Below, in pieces: positions 34,516 through 43,240 of a DNA stretch of 64,000 bases. Both the position numbers and the translations under genes were made by a program. The DNA comes from Pseudomonadota bacterium (GTDB taxonomy: Bacteria > Myxococcota_A > Polyangia > Polyangiales > Polyangiaceae). Position 1 is the first letter of the stretch. Each line of letters begins with the position of its first letter. The stretch is taken from NCBI GenBank assembly GCA_023423895.1, contig JAFAER010000057.1:1-64000 (forward strand). Reading direction: 5' to 3'. Below the pieces are notes generated by a model. The model saw only the letters and a program-made list of their open reading frames with translations, made no database searches and had not been told where the DNA came from.

Positions 34516-34657
34516 GTCGAGGCGGGCTCCAAACGCGCGATGTCGGAGCGGCGCCGGATTCTTTAAGAAAAGCGCACGCGGGCGCCAGACGCCATCCGAC
34601 GAGACGACCGAAGTAGTGCGAGCTCATCCATGAGGTCGGGGCCGACCACGCGCTCGG

Positions 34658-35776
34658 TCACGGGAGGTGCGCGAACGCGGACGTGCCGATGAACGGCACC
34701 GCGACCGGCGCCTCGTACACGTGGGTGATCGGCTCGAAGAACAGCTCGCTTCGGACGAGCGGCGCGCGCACGCCGGCGGCGAGCTCGAACGACAGCGCGC
34801 GCAGCGGGCGCCACGCGATTCGCCCAGACGCGCCGGCGCTGAGCCACGGGCGCACGCGCCCCCGCGCGGGCGGCGGCGCGAGGACGACCGCCTCGATGGC
34901 CCCCACCTCGAGGTTCACGCACGGGCCGGCGCGGAGCGCCGCGTTACGGAAGAGGTCGGCGCAACCGGCGGCGGTGGCCGTCGTCCACGAGAGGCCCGCG
35001 CTCCCCCGCGACGAGACGACTTCGCGCCGGAAGCTCCGCAGGAGCCCGACGCGAATCGTCGGCTCGAAACGAAGCGGGAGCGCGATCTGCACCGCGAGGG
35101 ATGATGCGACGACCGCGCCGCGGTTCGCCGAGGCTTCGAGGCTCGTCCCGATCCCGACGCCGAAGCGCGGGGCGTCCTCCGCTCGAGCGATCGCGGGCGC
35201 GCCGGGCGGACGCGGCTCGTCGCGTACCGGCACCTCGCGCCCTGGCGCATCGACAGGCGTACTCCGCGGCGGTTCACCGTGGGCCTCACCGTCTCGCGTC
35301 GCCTCGCCCCCGGCGGGCGCCGCGCCGTCGTCGGCCGGCGCGCTGGCCGACGACGGCGCCTCGGTCTCGAGGGTCACCTTCTCGTCGAGCCCGATCGCGG
35401 CCATGACGGCGAGCGCCGCGAGGACACGATCACACGATGCGGAGGACGCCGTGCGCTCCGCTCGCTCGCGACCGTGGACGAGCGCGACCGTGCCGTGACT
35501 CACTCCGCCGCGACGCTCGACCCGAACGTCGACGTCGACGGCCGCTTCCCCCGCTGCGGCCGGTCGCACGCGGGGGAGCCGCGCGCGCACCCGCGCCAGC
35601 AGCGTCGGGCTCCGCGGGCATCCATCGTGGAGCGTCTCCGTGACGCGCACGGGGATGTCTGGTCGCTCGTCGGCGCGCGCCGTCTGGCTCACCCCGACGA
35701 GCGCCGCCGTCATGAGGCCGAGTGCAGCGAGCCGAGCGAAGCACGCGTCACGAATGTTGCCGAGCCACGCATCCAT
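34658..35776 (-). CDS. Exported protein, possible outer-membrane barrel
   Basis: 372 residues from ATG 35776 (MDAWLGNIRDACFARLAALG), a signal peptide ending SQTARA; no strong ribosome site, so the start is moderate. N-terminal half: two strands (IPVRVTETLHDGCPRSPTLL) and VDVDVRVERRGGVSHGTVAL, then a Pro/Ala linker. C-terminal half (about 220-372): alternating amphipathic strands with Gly/aromatic ends (FGVGIGTSLEASANRGAVVA, RFEPTIRVGLLRSF, ends FIGTSAFAHL), suggesting a small beta-barrel. This layout is frequent in myxobacterial genomes next to ECF systems. It lies 142 bases upstream of the sigma gene on the same strand. Confidence 0.75.
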   Translation of the reverse strand: MDAWLGNIRDACFARLAALGLMTAALVGVSQTARADERPDIPVRVTETLHDGCPRSPTLLARVRARLPRVRPAAAGEAAVDVDVRVERRGGVSHGTVALVHGRERAERTASSASCDRVLAALAVMAAIGLDEKVTLETEAPSSASAPADDGAAPAGGEATRDGEAHGEPPRSTPVDAPGREVPVRDEPRPPGAPAIARAEDAPRFGVGIGTSLEASANRGAVVASSLAVQIALPLRFEPTIRVGLLRSFRREVVSSRGSAGLSWTTATAAGCADLFRNAALRAGPCVNLEVGAIEAVVLAPPPARGRVRPWLSAGASGRIAWRPLRALSFELAAGVRAPLVRSELFFEPITHVYEAPVAVPFIGTSAFAHLP

Positions 35777-35892
35777 CCAACGCGAAGGCGCAATCTGAGC
35801 ACGAATGCGCCGCGTCCGCGACGATCCGGCCTCGTCGTCAACGCGGATGCCGGCAGCGTTCCGCGCCGATGCCATCGTGCACGAGACCGGGC

Positions 35893-36750
35893 ATGTTCGG
35901 CTCCTGGAAGATCCGGGGCGATTGCGCGTACGATTCCGTGGTGCTCGTCGGACGGGGGATCCTCGCGCTGGCTGTCGTGCTCGCGGTCGTGGGAGCACGC
36001 GATGCGACGGCCTGCACGTGCGTGCGCACCGCGGCCTTCAACGTGATCGGTCCGAACAAGGTCGACGACGCGCCGCTCAATTCGCGCGTCCGCATCGAGC
36101 TTTCGGCCATGCTTCTCGACACGAGCGCCGGCGAGCGCTTGCTCCTCCGACAGCATGGCGGTCCGGAGGTGCCGACGACGACGCTTGGCCCCCTGCCGCT
36201 GTCGCGCATTCCGGCGCTCGTCGAGCTCCGTCCGCGTGCCGAGCTCCTGCCGAGCACGCGTTACGAGGTGGTGCTGACGCGACCCGGCCGACGACCGAGC
36301 GCCTGGGTGCTCGCGACGTTCGAGACGGGGACCAAGAGCGATGTCACGGCCCCGGAGCTCGAGCCGCTCGGCAACGTGAGCGTGGGAGGGCTGCCGCCGC
36401 CGCCGCCGCCGCCGGGCAAGCCGTCCATCGTCGCGTCGTCGAGCTGCGGCGGGGACACTCCCCACGTCGTGATCGACAAGGTGGAGGCACACGATCCGAA
36501 GCGAGCGGGCGCGCAGATGGTCTACGGCGTCTGGCTCGGCGACCCGGCAACGGGGAAAATGGATCTGATGCAGCCGCCGGCCGGGATCTTCGTCGCGCAG
36601 CCGGACGGCCGCCTCGTGATCGGCGCTTCGGACTCGTGCATGATGGATTTTCCGTTCCCGAAGGCGGCCTCGGTTTTGCTCGGGATCGCCGCGCTCGACG
36701 AGGCGGGCAACGCGAGCAAGCCACGCACGCTGCGCGTCGCGCTCCGATGA
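35893..36750 (+). CDS. Exported Ig-like-domain protein, function unknown
   Basis: 285 residues from ATG 35893; GTG 35938 would give a tighter signal peptide (VVLVGRGILALAVVLAVVGA) and may be the true start. Mature part begins CTCVRTAAF. Residues about 60-145 look like a bacterial Ig-like domain (SRVRIELSAML, TRYEVVLTRPG, VLATFETGTKSDVTAPELEP). A Pro7 run (LPPPPPPPGKPS) leads to a second beta domain. It diverges from the barrel-like gene (116 bases between starts). Its stop overlaps the ATG of the following RCC1 gene (ATGA), so the two are translationally coupled. Confidence 0.78.
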   Translation: MFGSWKIRGDCAYDSVVLVGRGILALAVVLAVVGARDATACTCVRTAAFNVIGPNKVDDAPLNSRVRIELSAMLLDTSAGERLLLRQHGGPEVPTTTLGPLPLSRIPALVELRPRAELLPSTRYEVVLTRPGRRPSAWVLATFETGTKSDVTAPELEPLGNVSVGGLPPPPPPPGKPSIVASSSCGGDTPHVVIDKVEAHDPKRAGAQMVYGVWLGDPATGKMDLMQPPAGIFVAQPDGRLVIGASDSCMMDFPFPKAASVLLGIAALDEAGNASKPRTLRVALR

Positions 36751-37910
36751 ATCGCTGGTCCACAGGCGTGCTGACGCTCGTGATCACGACCGCGGGAGGC
36801 TGCGATCCCCCGCGGTCGTCGTCGTCGCGGGACGCGCCGCCGCTGGTTCCGGCTCGGTCCGCTCCTCCGAGACGGGTGAACCTCGAACGCGCTCCGAAGA
36901 TCGAGGTGACCCTTTCACCGTACGAGCTCTGCGTGCGTCTGGCGGGATTCGTCCGCTGCTCGGGAAGCGAGCCTGGCGAAGGACTGCTCGTGAGCCCGCC
37001 GCTCTTCGCGGAGCCGGTCAACAGCTACACGCTCGGCGGCGCGGAGTGCCTGTCGACGACGGGCGGAGAGGTGCTCTGTCGCGGGGAAAGCCAGTACGGC
37101 GCGCTCGGCGCCGGCCTCCGCGACGAAAAGAGCGACACGTTCGTCCGTGCGATCGGGATCTCGAATGCGCGCACGGTGAGCGCGGGCGGGGGACACGTCT
37201 GCGCGCTGCTCGACGACGGCCGCGTGAGCTGCTGGGGGAACAACCGCTTCGGGCAGACCGGGGGCGACACCCACTACGAGCCGGATGCGCGGGAGCTCGT
37301 CCGCCCCGCCGAGGTGCCGTTCGTCAGGGGAGCGACGAAGGTCGTCACCGGTAACGAGAGCACGTGTGTACTCACGAAGGAGCGAAGGGTGACCTGCTGG
37401 GGCGAGCTCGACGTCGGCGCGGGGACGGGAGTGAGCACGCCGGAGGGGCAACGTGTGCTCGCTTCGCTGGCCGACGTCGAGGACGTCGCGGGTTCGGGCT
37501 ACACGTTCTGCGCGGTGAGCCGCGGCGACGTGCACTGCTGGGGAGCTCTCTCCGCGCTCGCAGACGACGCCGCCGCTCTGACGAAGGTCCCCGGCCTTCA
37601 CGACGCGCGACGTGTCGGAGTCGGGTACCGGTACGCGTGCGCGCTCACGAGCGATGGCCGCGTCTGGTGCTGGGGCAACAACGACGACGGGCAGCTCGGT
37701 CGCGGCGCTGTCGAGGGAACGACGCAGCCAGCGCCGCTCGATCTCCCGCCGACGATCGCCATCAGCGTCGGCGACCACATGGCCTGCGCAGTGGCGGAGA
37801 GCAACGACGTGTTCTGCTGGGGGCGATGGCCGCGGCCATTCGACGAGAACGATCCCGACCAAGAGAAGGCACCGCGCGCGCGTACCCCCGTGCGCGTCCT
37901 GGTGCGCTGA
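36747..37910 (+). CDS. RCC1-repeat lipoprotein (third in window)
   Basis: 387 residues. ATG 36747 overlaps the previous stop (ATGA). Signal peptide with TTAGGC. RCC1 blades carry the Cys-Trp-Gly core (GGEVLCRGESQYGALG, DGRVSCWGNNRFGQTG, ERRVTCWGELDVG, RGDVHCWGAL, DGRVWCWGNNDDGQLG, SNDVFCWGR), six or seven blades. It is shorter and more regular than the cassette RCC1 proteins and is not a close copy of either. It is encoded opposite to cassette 1, about 7.2 kb from the RCC1 gene there. Presumed surface binding module. Confidence 0.88.
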   Translation: MNRWSTGVLTLVITTAGGCDPPRSSSSRDAPPLVPARSAPPRRVNLERAPKIEVTLSPYELCVRLAGFVRCSGSEPGEGLLVSPPLFAEPVNSYTLGGAECLSTTGGEVLCRGESQYGALGAGLRDEKSDTFVRAIGISNARTVSAGGGHVCALLDDGRVSCWGNNRFGQTGGDTHYEPDARELVRPAEVPFVRGATKVVTGNESTCVLTKERRVTCWGELDVGAGTGVSTPEGQRVLASLADVEDVAGSGYTFCAVSRGDVHCWGALSALADDAAALTKVPGLHDARRVGVGYRYACALTSDGRVWCWGNNDDGQLGRGAVEGTTQPAPLDLPPTIAISVGDHMACAVAESNDVFCWGRWPRPFDENDPDQEKAPRARTPVRVLVR

Positions 37911-38315
37911 CGCGATTGGCCGGCCGCGATCCGTTCGAGCGCTCGTCGAACGAATCGCCCGTCACCGTGGCGCGACTTACGCGCTGCTCGTCGCACCCGA
38001 TCGCAAAGGACGAGGACCCGGCGGGCCGACGGCGCAGTGACCGCACCCACACCGAAGGACGCTCGTGAGATCCCGGCGCCTCAGGGCGATCCATCCTCGT
38101 CCATGATCCAAGCTCGGCATGGCGGGACATGCGGTGGCGAACGGCGTGGCACGCGCTCGACTATCGCCTGTCGTTTCGCCGCGATGAGGTCGCTTTCGGC
38201 CCCCTACCCTTCGAGCGGCCAGAGGTAGGAACTGTAGGCATGTGTGCTGCATCACACCTCGGCGTCAGCCCTCCACGGGGGACCGACGACAGAACGAAAC
38301 GAAGGGTGCGCTTCC
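37911..38315. other. Gene-poor spacer, 405 bp
   Basis: Between the RCC1 gene and the next lipoprotein gene, both plus strand. No frame with coding character. A partial palindrome, GTTCGAGCGCTCGTCGAAC, lies at about 37933-37951. Nothing else stands out. Confidence 0.5.
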
Positions 38316-39101
38316 ATGAGGTTCAACTTCCGCCATATCAACGTGCTGCAGGTGCTGCTCCTCTCGTCGATCCTCCCCGCGTGCGCGACCACGCAGGAGG
38401 CCGATGAGGTCGCCACGACCGAGAGCCAGCTGTCCCAGCCAAGGGCTTGCGCCGTCGCGGTGCCGGAGCAAGGCTCCCACGAGAGCGAGCGAAGCTACGC
38501 GCTCTCCAACGTGTCCCCACAGCTCCAACAGGTTTTCGAGCGCTGGCGACGGACGGCATACGAAGCGGATCAACACGTCCGGCACCACTTCCCCAACATC
38601 AAGGTCGAGAAGCTCATTCGGTCCGAAGGCGATCATGTCGTCTTCCAAGTGACCGCCGCCACGTACACGCCCGCCGCCGGGTCCCGGCCTGCGCTCGACT
38701 CGTGGGTGGTCTTCGTGAAGGGCAGCTCCATGCGCTGGCTCAGGGGCCGCTTCGAGCTGCCGGTCGGCAAGAGCTTCGTCGTCAACGAGGATGCCGGCAG
38801 CGCCTACCCGGGAAACTACAGCACCAGCAACCACTCCTATACGTGGCATCTCGTTTCGGATGACGGACAGGTCCTCGACAGCGTCGACGGGATGATCATT
38901 CCCGACTTCCGTAGGGTCGCCGAAGACATCGTCGTCGCGTCAGGACCCAACGGGGGGACCGGCTACTATGTCTACGTGTTCCGCCCCGACGCCATCGTGC
39001 ACGCGACCGGGTATGTGTATGACGCGGGACTGCGGAGACCTCCCGAGCAGTTGCCCTGCGCAACGCATCGGGGGGCGACGGATCCCTGGGCGGAGTGGTG
39101 A
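38316..39101 (+). CDS. Lipoprotein of unknown function
   Basis: 261 residues from ATG 38316, the first Met of a lipoprotein signal (MRFNFRHINVLQVLLLSSIL, then PAC); GAAGG lies 11 bases upstream. The mature part is rich in beta strands and aromatics (GDHVVFQVTAATYTP, DSWVVFVKGSSMRWLRGRFE, HSYTWHLVSDDGQ, GTGYYVYVFRPDAIVHATGY). I do not recognise a family. It stands alone upstream of the 39301 lipoprotein gene (199-base gap) and ends GATDPWAEW. Confidence 0.75.
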   Translation: MRFNFRHINVLQVLLLSSILPACATTQEADEVATTESQLSQPRACAVAVPEQGSHESERSYALSNVSPQLQQVFERWRRTAYEADQHVRHHFPNIKVEKLIRSEGDHVVFQVTAATYTPAAGSRPALDSWVVFVKGSSMRWLRGRFELPVGKSFVVNEDAGSAYPGNYSTSNHSYTWHLVSDDGQVLDSVDGMIIPDFRRVAEDIVVASGPNGGTGYYVYVFRPDAIVHATGYVYDAGLRRPPEQLPCATHRGATDPWAEW

Positions 39102-39300
39102 AAGGGCGCGAGCGTCCACGACGCACTGCCGACCCACGACAGCGCCGCGCTGATTCACCGCGGAGTCGGCCGGATCAGCTGCGCCTCGATGCCCCGAGAA
39201 ATCTGAAACCGCACCCGCCCGGCAGCGCTCGTCGCCCTCGAGCCATGACAATCCCTCATGGAGTGCCGTAGGGTCCAGGGCCGAGGGAGGAGTGCCCGGC

Positions 39301-40131
39301 ATGAGGTCGTTCGTAGCGTGCAGGTGGCTCGCAGGGGCGGTGTTGCTCGCCGCCGGTTGCGGTGCAGAGCCGGAGACCCGCACGGTGGGCACGACCGATC
39401 CGGCGGCGCCGGGACAAGGCTCCAAGCGGGCCGAAACGGACACCCCCCAGACGGCGGCCGTCGACGGCGATCAAGAGCCGAGCGGCACGACACCACCGCC
39501 CGCGCCTCCGGCGGCCACCGAATACGAGACGGAGAAGGCCTGGGCGGAGGCACGCGGCGTCGTCTTCGAAGCCGGAAAGACGACGGTCGTCGCGAAGCGG
39601 CGCGGCAGCGTCGAGCGCTCCACGAAGTACGAGGACACCCTCGTCGTGTTCCGTCCTGACGGCACCCTCGTGCAGTTCGTCGGGACCACGAAGCCCGCGC
39701 AGATGCCGAACCCGAGCAGCTCCACCGTCCCCGACGTCGACAAGGACGGGCGCAAGGACCTCGGCATCGTGCGCCCCGGCGTGTACCGCGCGATCGGCGA
39801 CGTGACGTTCGGCCTCCCGGGCCACGAACGCACGGCCTTCAAGATCGTGACGGAGGACGGCGCCGGCGGGCTCCCTGCATGGCGCGACCTGAGCGGCGAC
39901 GGCGTCTTCTCCGCGAACGAGCGGACGCTCTCGGAGCAGCGCGCCTACACCATCAGCGGCATCTACATCCACTACGGCTTCGCCCAGGCGGGAACGAAGG
40001 TCGGAGGCGCGACGTACGCCGGTCCGTGGTCCGTCGGATGCCAGAACGTGTTCTACGAGGAGCTCGACACCTTCGTCGAGGCGGTCGGCGGCGCCAGCGC
40101 GACGTTCCGCTTCGCCATCGTCGAAGACTGA
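39301..40131 (+). CDS. Lipoprotein of unknown function, intact parent copy of a fragment family
   Basis: 276 residues from ATG 39301 (GGGAGG nine bases upstream); GTG 39292 is too close to that site. Signal ends LLAAGC. Pro/Thr-rich linker to about 75, then a 200-residue domain: EKAWAEARGVVFEAGKTTVV, TLVVFRPDGTLVQFVGTTKP, DKDGRKDLGIVRPGVYRAIG, LPAWRDLSGDGVFSANER, ending FVEAVGGASATFRFAIVED. DxDxDG-like turns suggest Ca-binding loops. Parts of this gene recur at 42819-43233 (broken) and 44194-44550 (3' end). Function unknown. Confidence 0.8.
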   Translation: MRSFVACRWLAGAVLLAAGCGAEPETRTVGTTDPAAPGQGSKRAETDTPQTAAVDGDQEPSGTTPPPAPPAATEYETEKAWAEARGVVFEAGKTTVVAKRRGSVERSTKYEDTLVVFRPDGTLVQFVGTTKPAQMPNPSSSTVPDVDKDGRKDLGIVRPGVYRAIGDVTFGLPGHERTAFKIVTEDGAGGLPAWRDLSGDGVFSANERTLSEQRAYTISGIYIHYGFAQAGTKVGGATYAGPWSVGCQNVFYEELDTFVEAVGGASATFRFAIVED

Positions 40132-40334
40132 CGGGCTCATACGCCCGGACGATCTCGGGATCGACCTCGGCTTCGCGTCGAGCCGAAGTCACCGGCGCGG
40201 CAGCAGCAGCGAGTTGTCCGAGAATCCTGTCAGCGCACGATGCCCACCATCGTGACGCCTTCGTTCGACGGCGAGGACGCAGAGGTCGCGTCGATCGTCA
40301 CGCGACTCGTGAGCGCGCGCCCAGGGTGACGTCA
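40132..40334. repeat. 3' flank repeated with the gene fragment at 44551-44750
   Basis: The ~200 bases after the lipoprotein stop are recognisably similar to 44551-44750 (shared blocks: GGCTCATNCGCC, CTGTCAGCGCACGA, ACGGCGAGGACGCAGAGG). The unit ends near the palindrome TGACGTCA at 40327-40334; the same palindrome with its preceding GCGCGC block occurs at 42801-42816 just before the second fragment. Confidence 0.7.
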
Positions 40335-40359
40335 TCCGTGAGGAGCCTACGATTTCTCG

Positions 40360-40635
40360 ATGCGCAGCTTGCCGCTGCGGTCGTTCGCAGGCAGAGAGGG
40401 GTCGACCGAAGCGAAGGAAGACGAAGTGGCGGCGAAACACGACAACAAGCGGGCACGCGAGAACTTCTGGGTCATGCAGCAGAACATGGCAAAACAGAAA
40501 GGCGGTCGCCCGACCTTCCTTCCCAGGCCGCGGAAGCCGAAGCTCGAGAAGAGCGCGCCTGCACCCAAGCCCCCGGCCGTCCCGTCGACCGAGACCATCG
40601 ACACGACGACGAACCCCGCCTCGAACGCGGAGTAA
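40360..40635 (+). CDS. Possible small basic protein (91 aa)
   Basis: ATG 40360 to the stop at 40635. Highly charged and Pro-rich (RARENFWVMQQNMAKQKGG, PRPRKPKLEKSAPAPKP), with no cysteine and no membrane segment. Composition is unlike the shadow frames around it, and a hairpin follows the stop by five bases. There is no convincing ribosome site; GTG further in (VAAKHDNKRARENF) is an alternative start. Possibly a small nucleic-acid-binding protein, but this is only a guess from charge. Confidence 0.45.
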   Translation: MRSLPLRSFAGREGSTEAKEDEVAAKHDNKRARENFWVMQQNMAKQKGGRPTFLPRPRKPKLEKSAPAPKPPAVPSTETIDTTTNPASNAE

Positions 40636-40640
40636 CGGTC

Positions 40641-40714
40641 CTGAAGAGCGCGACCTCGCGGTCGCGTCCACACCGATCTCGACTGAAGCGCGCAATCGGT
40701 CGCGGGCTCTTCAG
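40641..40714. terminator. Nested inverted repeats between convergent genes
   Basis: CTGAAGAGC-GCGACC (40641-40655) pairs with GGTCGC-gg-GCTCTTCAG (40698-40714), 15 pairs with a 2-base bulge. The left arm can instead form a local hairpin CGCGACC-TCGC-GGTCGCG (40649-40666). The right arm overlaps the last codon of the minus-strand gene. Probably a bidirectional terminator; the two alternative folds are unusual. Confidence 0.6.
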
Positions 40715-41862
40715 CGTCTCGGTGTTTTGACCTGACACTCCATGATCTGCGGGAAGCGCCTCCGGGAGGCCGCCAGCTCTTCGAGGCAGCGCAGGAGCGA
40801 GTCCCGCTGGTCGATCGCGGCGATCGACTCGTCGGTCATGATGCCGTCCTCGCCCGCGTGCTCGCGATCGTCCTTGCCGGCCGGGCGCAGTGCACGACGC
40901 AGGGCGGAACGGCACTCGTGTGCGTGCTGGCAGACGTCCTCGACCCGCGGGAGCGCGGCCGCCTCGCGCATCACGCTGGCGGGGGCTGGCCGGAGATGCG
41001 CGCGGCCATAGCCCCTTCCGTCCGCTTCGACCTCCAGCCGCGTCGCGTCGGGGTGTGACCAGAACGTTTGCGCGCCGATCCAACCCGACCATGACGTTCG
41101 GACCTGATCCCACGGCGCCGCCGGGCTCTTCGAGGAGATCCGCTCGTCGTCGAAGCAGACCGTCGTGCCGACAGCCGGCGCAGGAGGGCAGCGCGAGCTC
41201 GCTGCGGGAGGACAGGACGCGACTCGATCGACCACGAAGCAGCCGCGAACGGACACCGGAAGGATCACGTCGGGCGCGCCCTCCTGGTCGACCTTGGGGA
41301 CACGGCCCTGCGCGCGAAGCTCTCCGCAATACGGCGCCATCTCCAGGTTGCACAGCTCACTGGCGAGCGCCGCCGCCTCGCAGGCCTCGTCGTAGCCGTG
41401 CACGCAGGCCTCGTCCACGAGCTCCAGCGCCTCGCGCCCGAAGCGCTGGTCCGGATCTTCGAACAGGACGAGACCTGCTTGTCCACACGTGCACGTCTGC
41501 TCACGGACGAGCGCGCTGTCCGTCGGTGACCGCGACAAGGCGCTCCGAGCTTGCGCGCAGCGGCCGCGAAGTCGACGTTGCCCGAGCTCGATCTCGGACT
41601 TCGTCGGAGACACATGGGCGGCAACGATTTCGCAGTCTCGCGTTTCGACGTACGTGCAGCGCCGGCGGAGCTCCGCCATCCGACCTTCTTCGCGAACGCT
41701 GGCGAGCTCCGGAGAGTCTTCGCAGGTCGTCGTCACCGGACCGCGCTGGTACGGACGCGCGCGTGCGCCCGGTGTGGTGGCCGGCGAGCTCGGGGTGTTT
41801 CCACACGCCGCGAGCACGAGGAGCCCACCAACGAACGCGGCTCGGCGGGTGGCTCGAGGCAT
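40711..41862 (-). CDS. Cysteine-containing lipoprotein of unknown function
   Basis: 383 residues from ATG 41862, the first Met of a lipoprotein signal (MPRATRRAAFVGGLLVLAAC). About 14 cysteines in scattered pairs (RCTYVETRDCEIV, QTCTCGQAGLVLF, EACVHGYDEACEAAALASEL, CNLEMAPYC). The block GYDEACEAAALASELCN resembles the Sel1/cysteine-rich helical repeats of exported proteins (weak). The C-terminal part is helical and charged (SIAAIDQRDSLLRCLEELAA). Function unknown. Monocistronic. Confidence 0.75.
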   Translation of the reverse strand: MPRATRRAAFVGGLLVLAACGNTPSSPATTPGARARPYQRGPVTTTCEDSPELASVREEGRMAELRRRCTYVETRDCEIVAAHVSPTKSEIELGQRRLRGRCAQARSALSRSPTDSALVREQTCTCGQAGLVLFEDPDQRFGREALELVDEACVHGYDEACEAAALASELCNLEMAPYCGELRAQGRVPKVDQEGAPDVILPVSVRGCFVVDRVASCPPAASSRCPPAPAVGTTVCFDDERISSKSPAAPWDQVRTSWSGWIGAQTFWSHPDATRLEVEADGRGYGRAHLRPAPASVMREAAALPRVEDVCQHAHECRSALRRALRPAGKDDREHAGEDGIMTDESIAAIDQRDSLLRCLEELAASRRRFPQIMECQVKTPRR

Positions 41863-42133
41863 CACGAGCCGATCGTACGTCCGCCGCAGCAGCGATCTCC
41901 CTGCAAAGAACGCGCTTTCAGCGTGGGCTCGCGAGGCCCTGAGAGCGCCTTCCGTGCCCTTCGTTCGTCGTACGAACGACAGCCGCGCGCCTACTGGCAC
42001 GCCTGCCCGCACTTCGGGCCGCGGATGCAAGGAAGGGCAAGCAGTGCCCTCGAAGGGCAGCGCTCGGGGCCGGGCAGCGTCATGAAGCTCGCGATGTGAC
42101 CGCAAATGGGCAGCGCGCGAGATCGCCCCAGCG

Positions 42134-42224
42134 CCGGCCGCTTCTCGCCCGTGCAACGTCGGGTTATGAGCCGCAGAGGCTGGACGAGCGCCCGATGACC
42201 GATCCCAAGAGCTGCTACATTCTC
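42134..42224. repeat. ~90-bp direct repeat, unit 1 (partner 47136-47226)
   Basis: Covers the leader and first ten codons of the gene at 42195 (MTDPKSCYIL). About 90% identical by eye to 47136-47226, from CCGGCCGCTTCTCGCCC to TACATTCTC. After that point the two loci diverge abruptly. Confidence 0.85.
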
Positions 42225-42770
42225 GAGCTTTCGATTCAACCGGGTGGCGGGCGATTCGCCAACATCTTCGTCGAGAACAATCTCGACGCCATCCGGAGAC
42301 ACCTCGAGGAGACCTTCCTCTCGGACGATGCTCGGACGAGAGGCGATGCCGCGTACTACGCCCTCTGGTACGGCGAGACGATCGCCTTGTGGACGGTGAA
42401 GGAGGGCCGCGTCATCGACGGCCTGGACCTTCACCCGCATCTACGCGTGAAGTACAAGACCATCGGCCCGGTTCACCTTGCGGATTCCGAAGGTGTGGCG
42501 CCGATTCGTGCTGCGTACGGTGAAGTGGACTCCCTCCTTTCCGGCGAGGACTTCACGTTCTTCATCGACTGGCCAGAAATCGAGGCCCGCATGAAGCCGC
42601 TCGAGGGTGCGCTGCTCCAGCCCGGCGAGCGTATGCCGCTGTTTCCCGACCAACAGGTGATGCAGGCATTCGAGACGTACCTCGATACGGAAGACTCCGT
42701 GGGTCATGGGCTCTCCGATCTGGAGAACGGCGACTACGACGTGCCACCGGACGAGGACGAGGACGACTGA
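42195..42770 (+). CDS. Cytoplasmic acidic-tailed protein of unknown function
   Basis: 191 residues from ATG 42195, supported by conservation of leader and start in the copy at 47197. No signal peptide or membrane helix. The body alternates strands and helices (FANIFVENNLDAIRRHLEET, YYALWYGETIALWTVKEGRV, FTFFIDWPEIEARMKPLEGA), and the tail is very acidic (YDVPPDEDEDD). Size, soluble character and acidic end recall small immunity- or SMI1-like proteins, but I cannot assign it. Immediately downstream is a broken fragment of the 39301 lipoprotein gene. Confidence 0.7.
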   Translation: MTDPKSCYILELSIQPGGGRFANIFVENNLDAIRRHLEETFLSDDARTRGDAAYYALWYGETIALWTVKEGRVIDGLDLHPHLRVKYKTIGPVHLADSEGVAPIRAAYGEVDSLLSGEDFTFFIDWPEIEARMKPLEGALLQPGERMPLFPDQQVMQAFETYLDTEDSVGHGLSDLENGDYDVPPDEDEDD

Positions 42771-42818
42771 TCGCCCGTTGAACGGACGCGCGTAACGCGC
42801 GCGCAGGGTGACGTCATC

Positions 42819-43233
42819 ACGGAGAAGGCCTGGGCGGAGGCACGCGGCATCGTCTTCGAGGCCGGAAAGACGACGGTCGTCGGAAAGCGGCGCGGCAGCG
42901 TCGAGCGCTCGACGAAGTACGAAGACACCCTCGTCGTGTTCCGTTCTGACGGCACCCTCGTGCAGTTCGTCGGGACCACGAAGCCCGCGCAGATGCCCGA
43001 ACCCGAGCAGCTCCACGGTCCCCGACGTCGACAAGGACGGGCGCAAGGCCTCGGCATCGTGCGCCCCGGCGTGTACCGCGCGATCGGCGACGTGACCTTC
43101 GGCCTCCCGGGCCACGAACGCACGGCGTTCGAGATCGTGACGGAGCACGGCGCCGGCGGGCTCCCTGCATGGCGCGACCTGAGCGGCGACGGCGTCTTCT
43201 CCGCGAAACGAGCGGACGCTCTCGGAGCAGCGC
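42819..43233 (+). pseudogene. Broken middle fragment of the 39301 lipoprotein gene
   Basis: About 95% identical by eye to 39529-39942 (offset 3,290-3,291). It lacks the signal peptide and the last ~60 codons. Three one-base indels destroy the frame: an extra C near 42998 (ATGCCCGAACCC), a lost A near 43048 (GCAAGGCCTCGG) and an extra A near 43207 (GCGAAACGAG). The copy begins three bases after a TGACGTCA palindrome also found at the end of the parent's 3' flank, and stops where the next gene's tail begins. Confidence 0.88.
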
Positions 43234-43240
43234 GTGGGGC

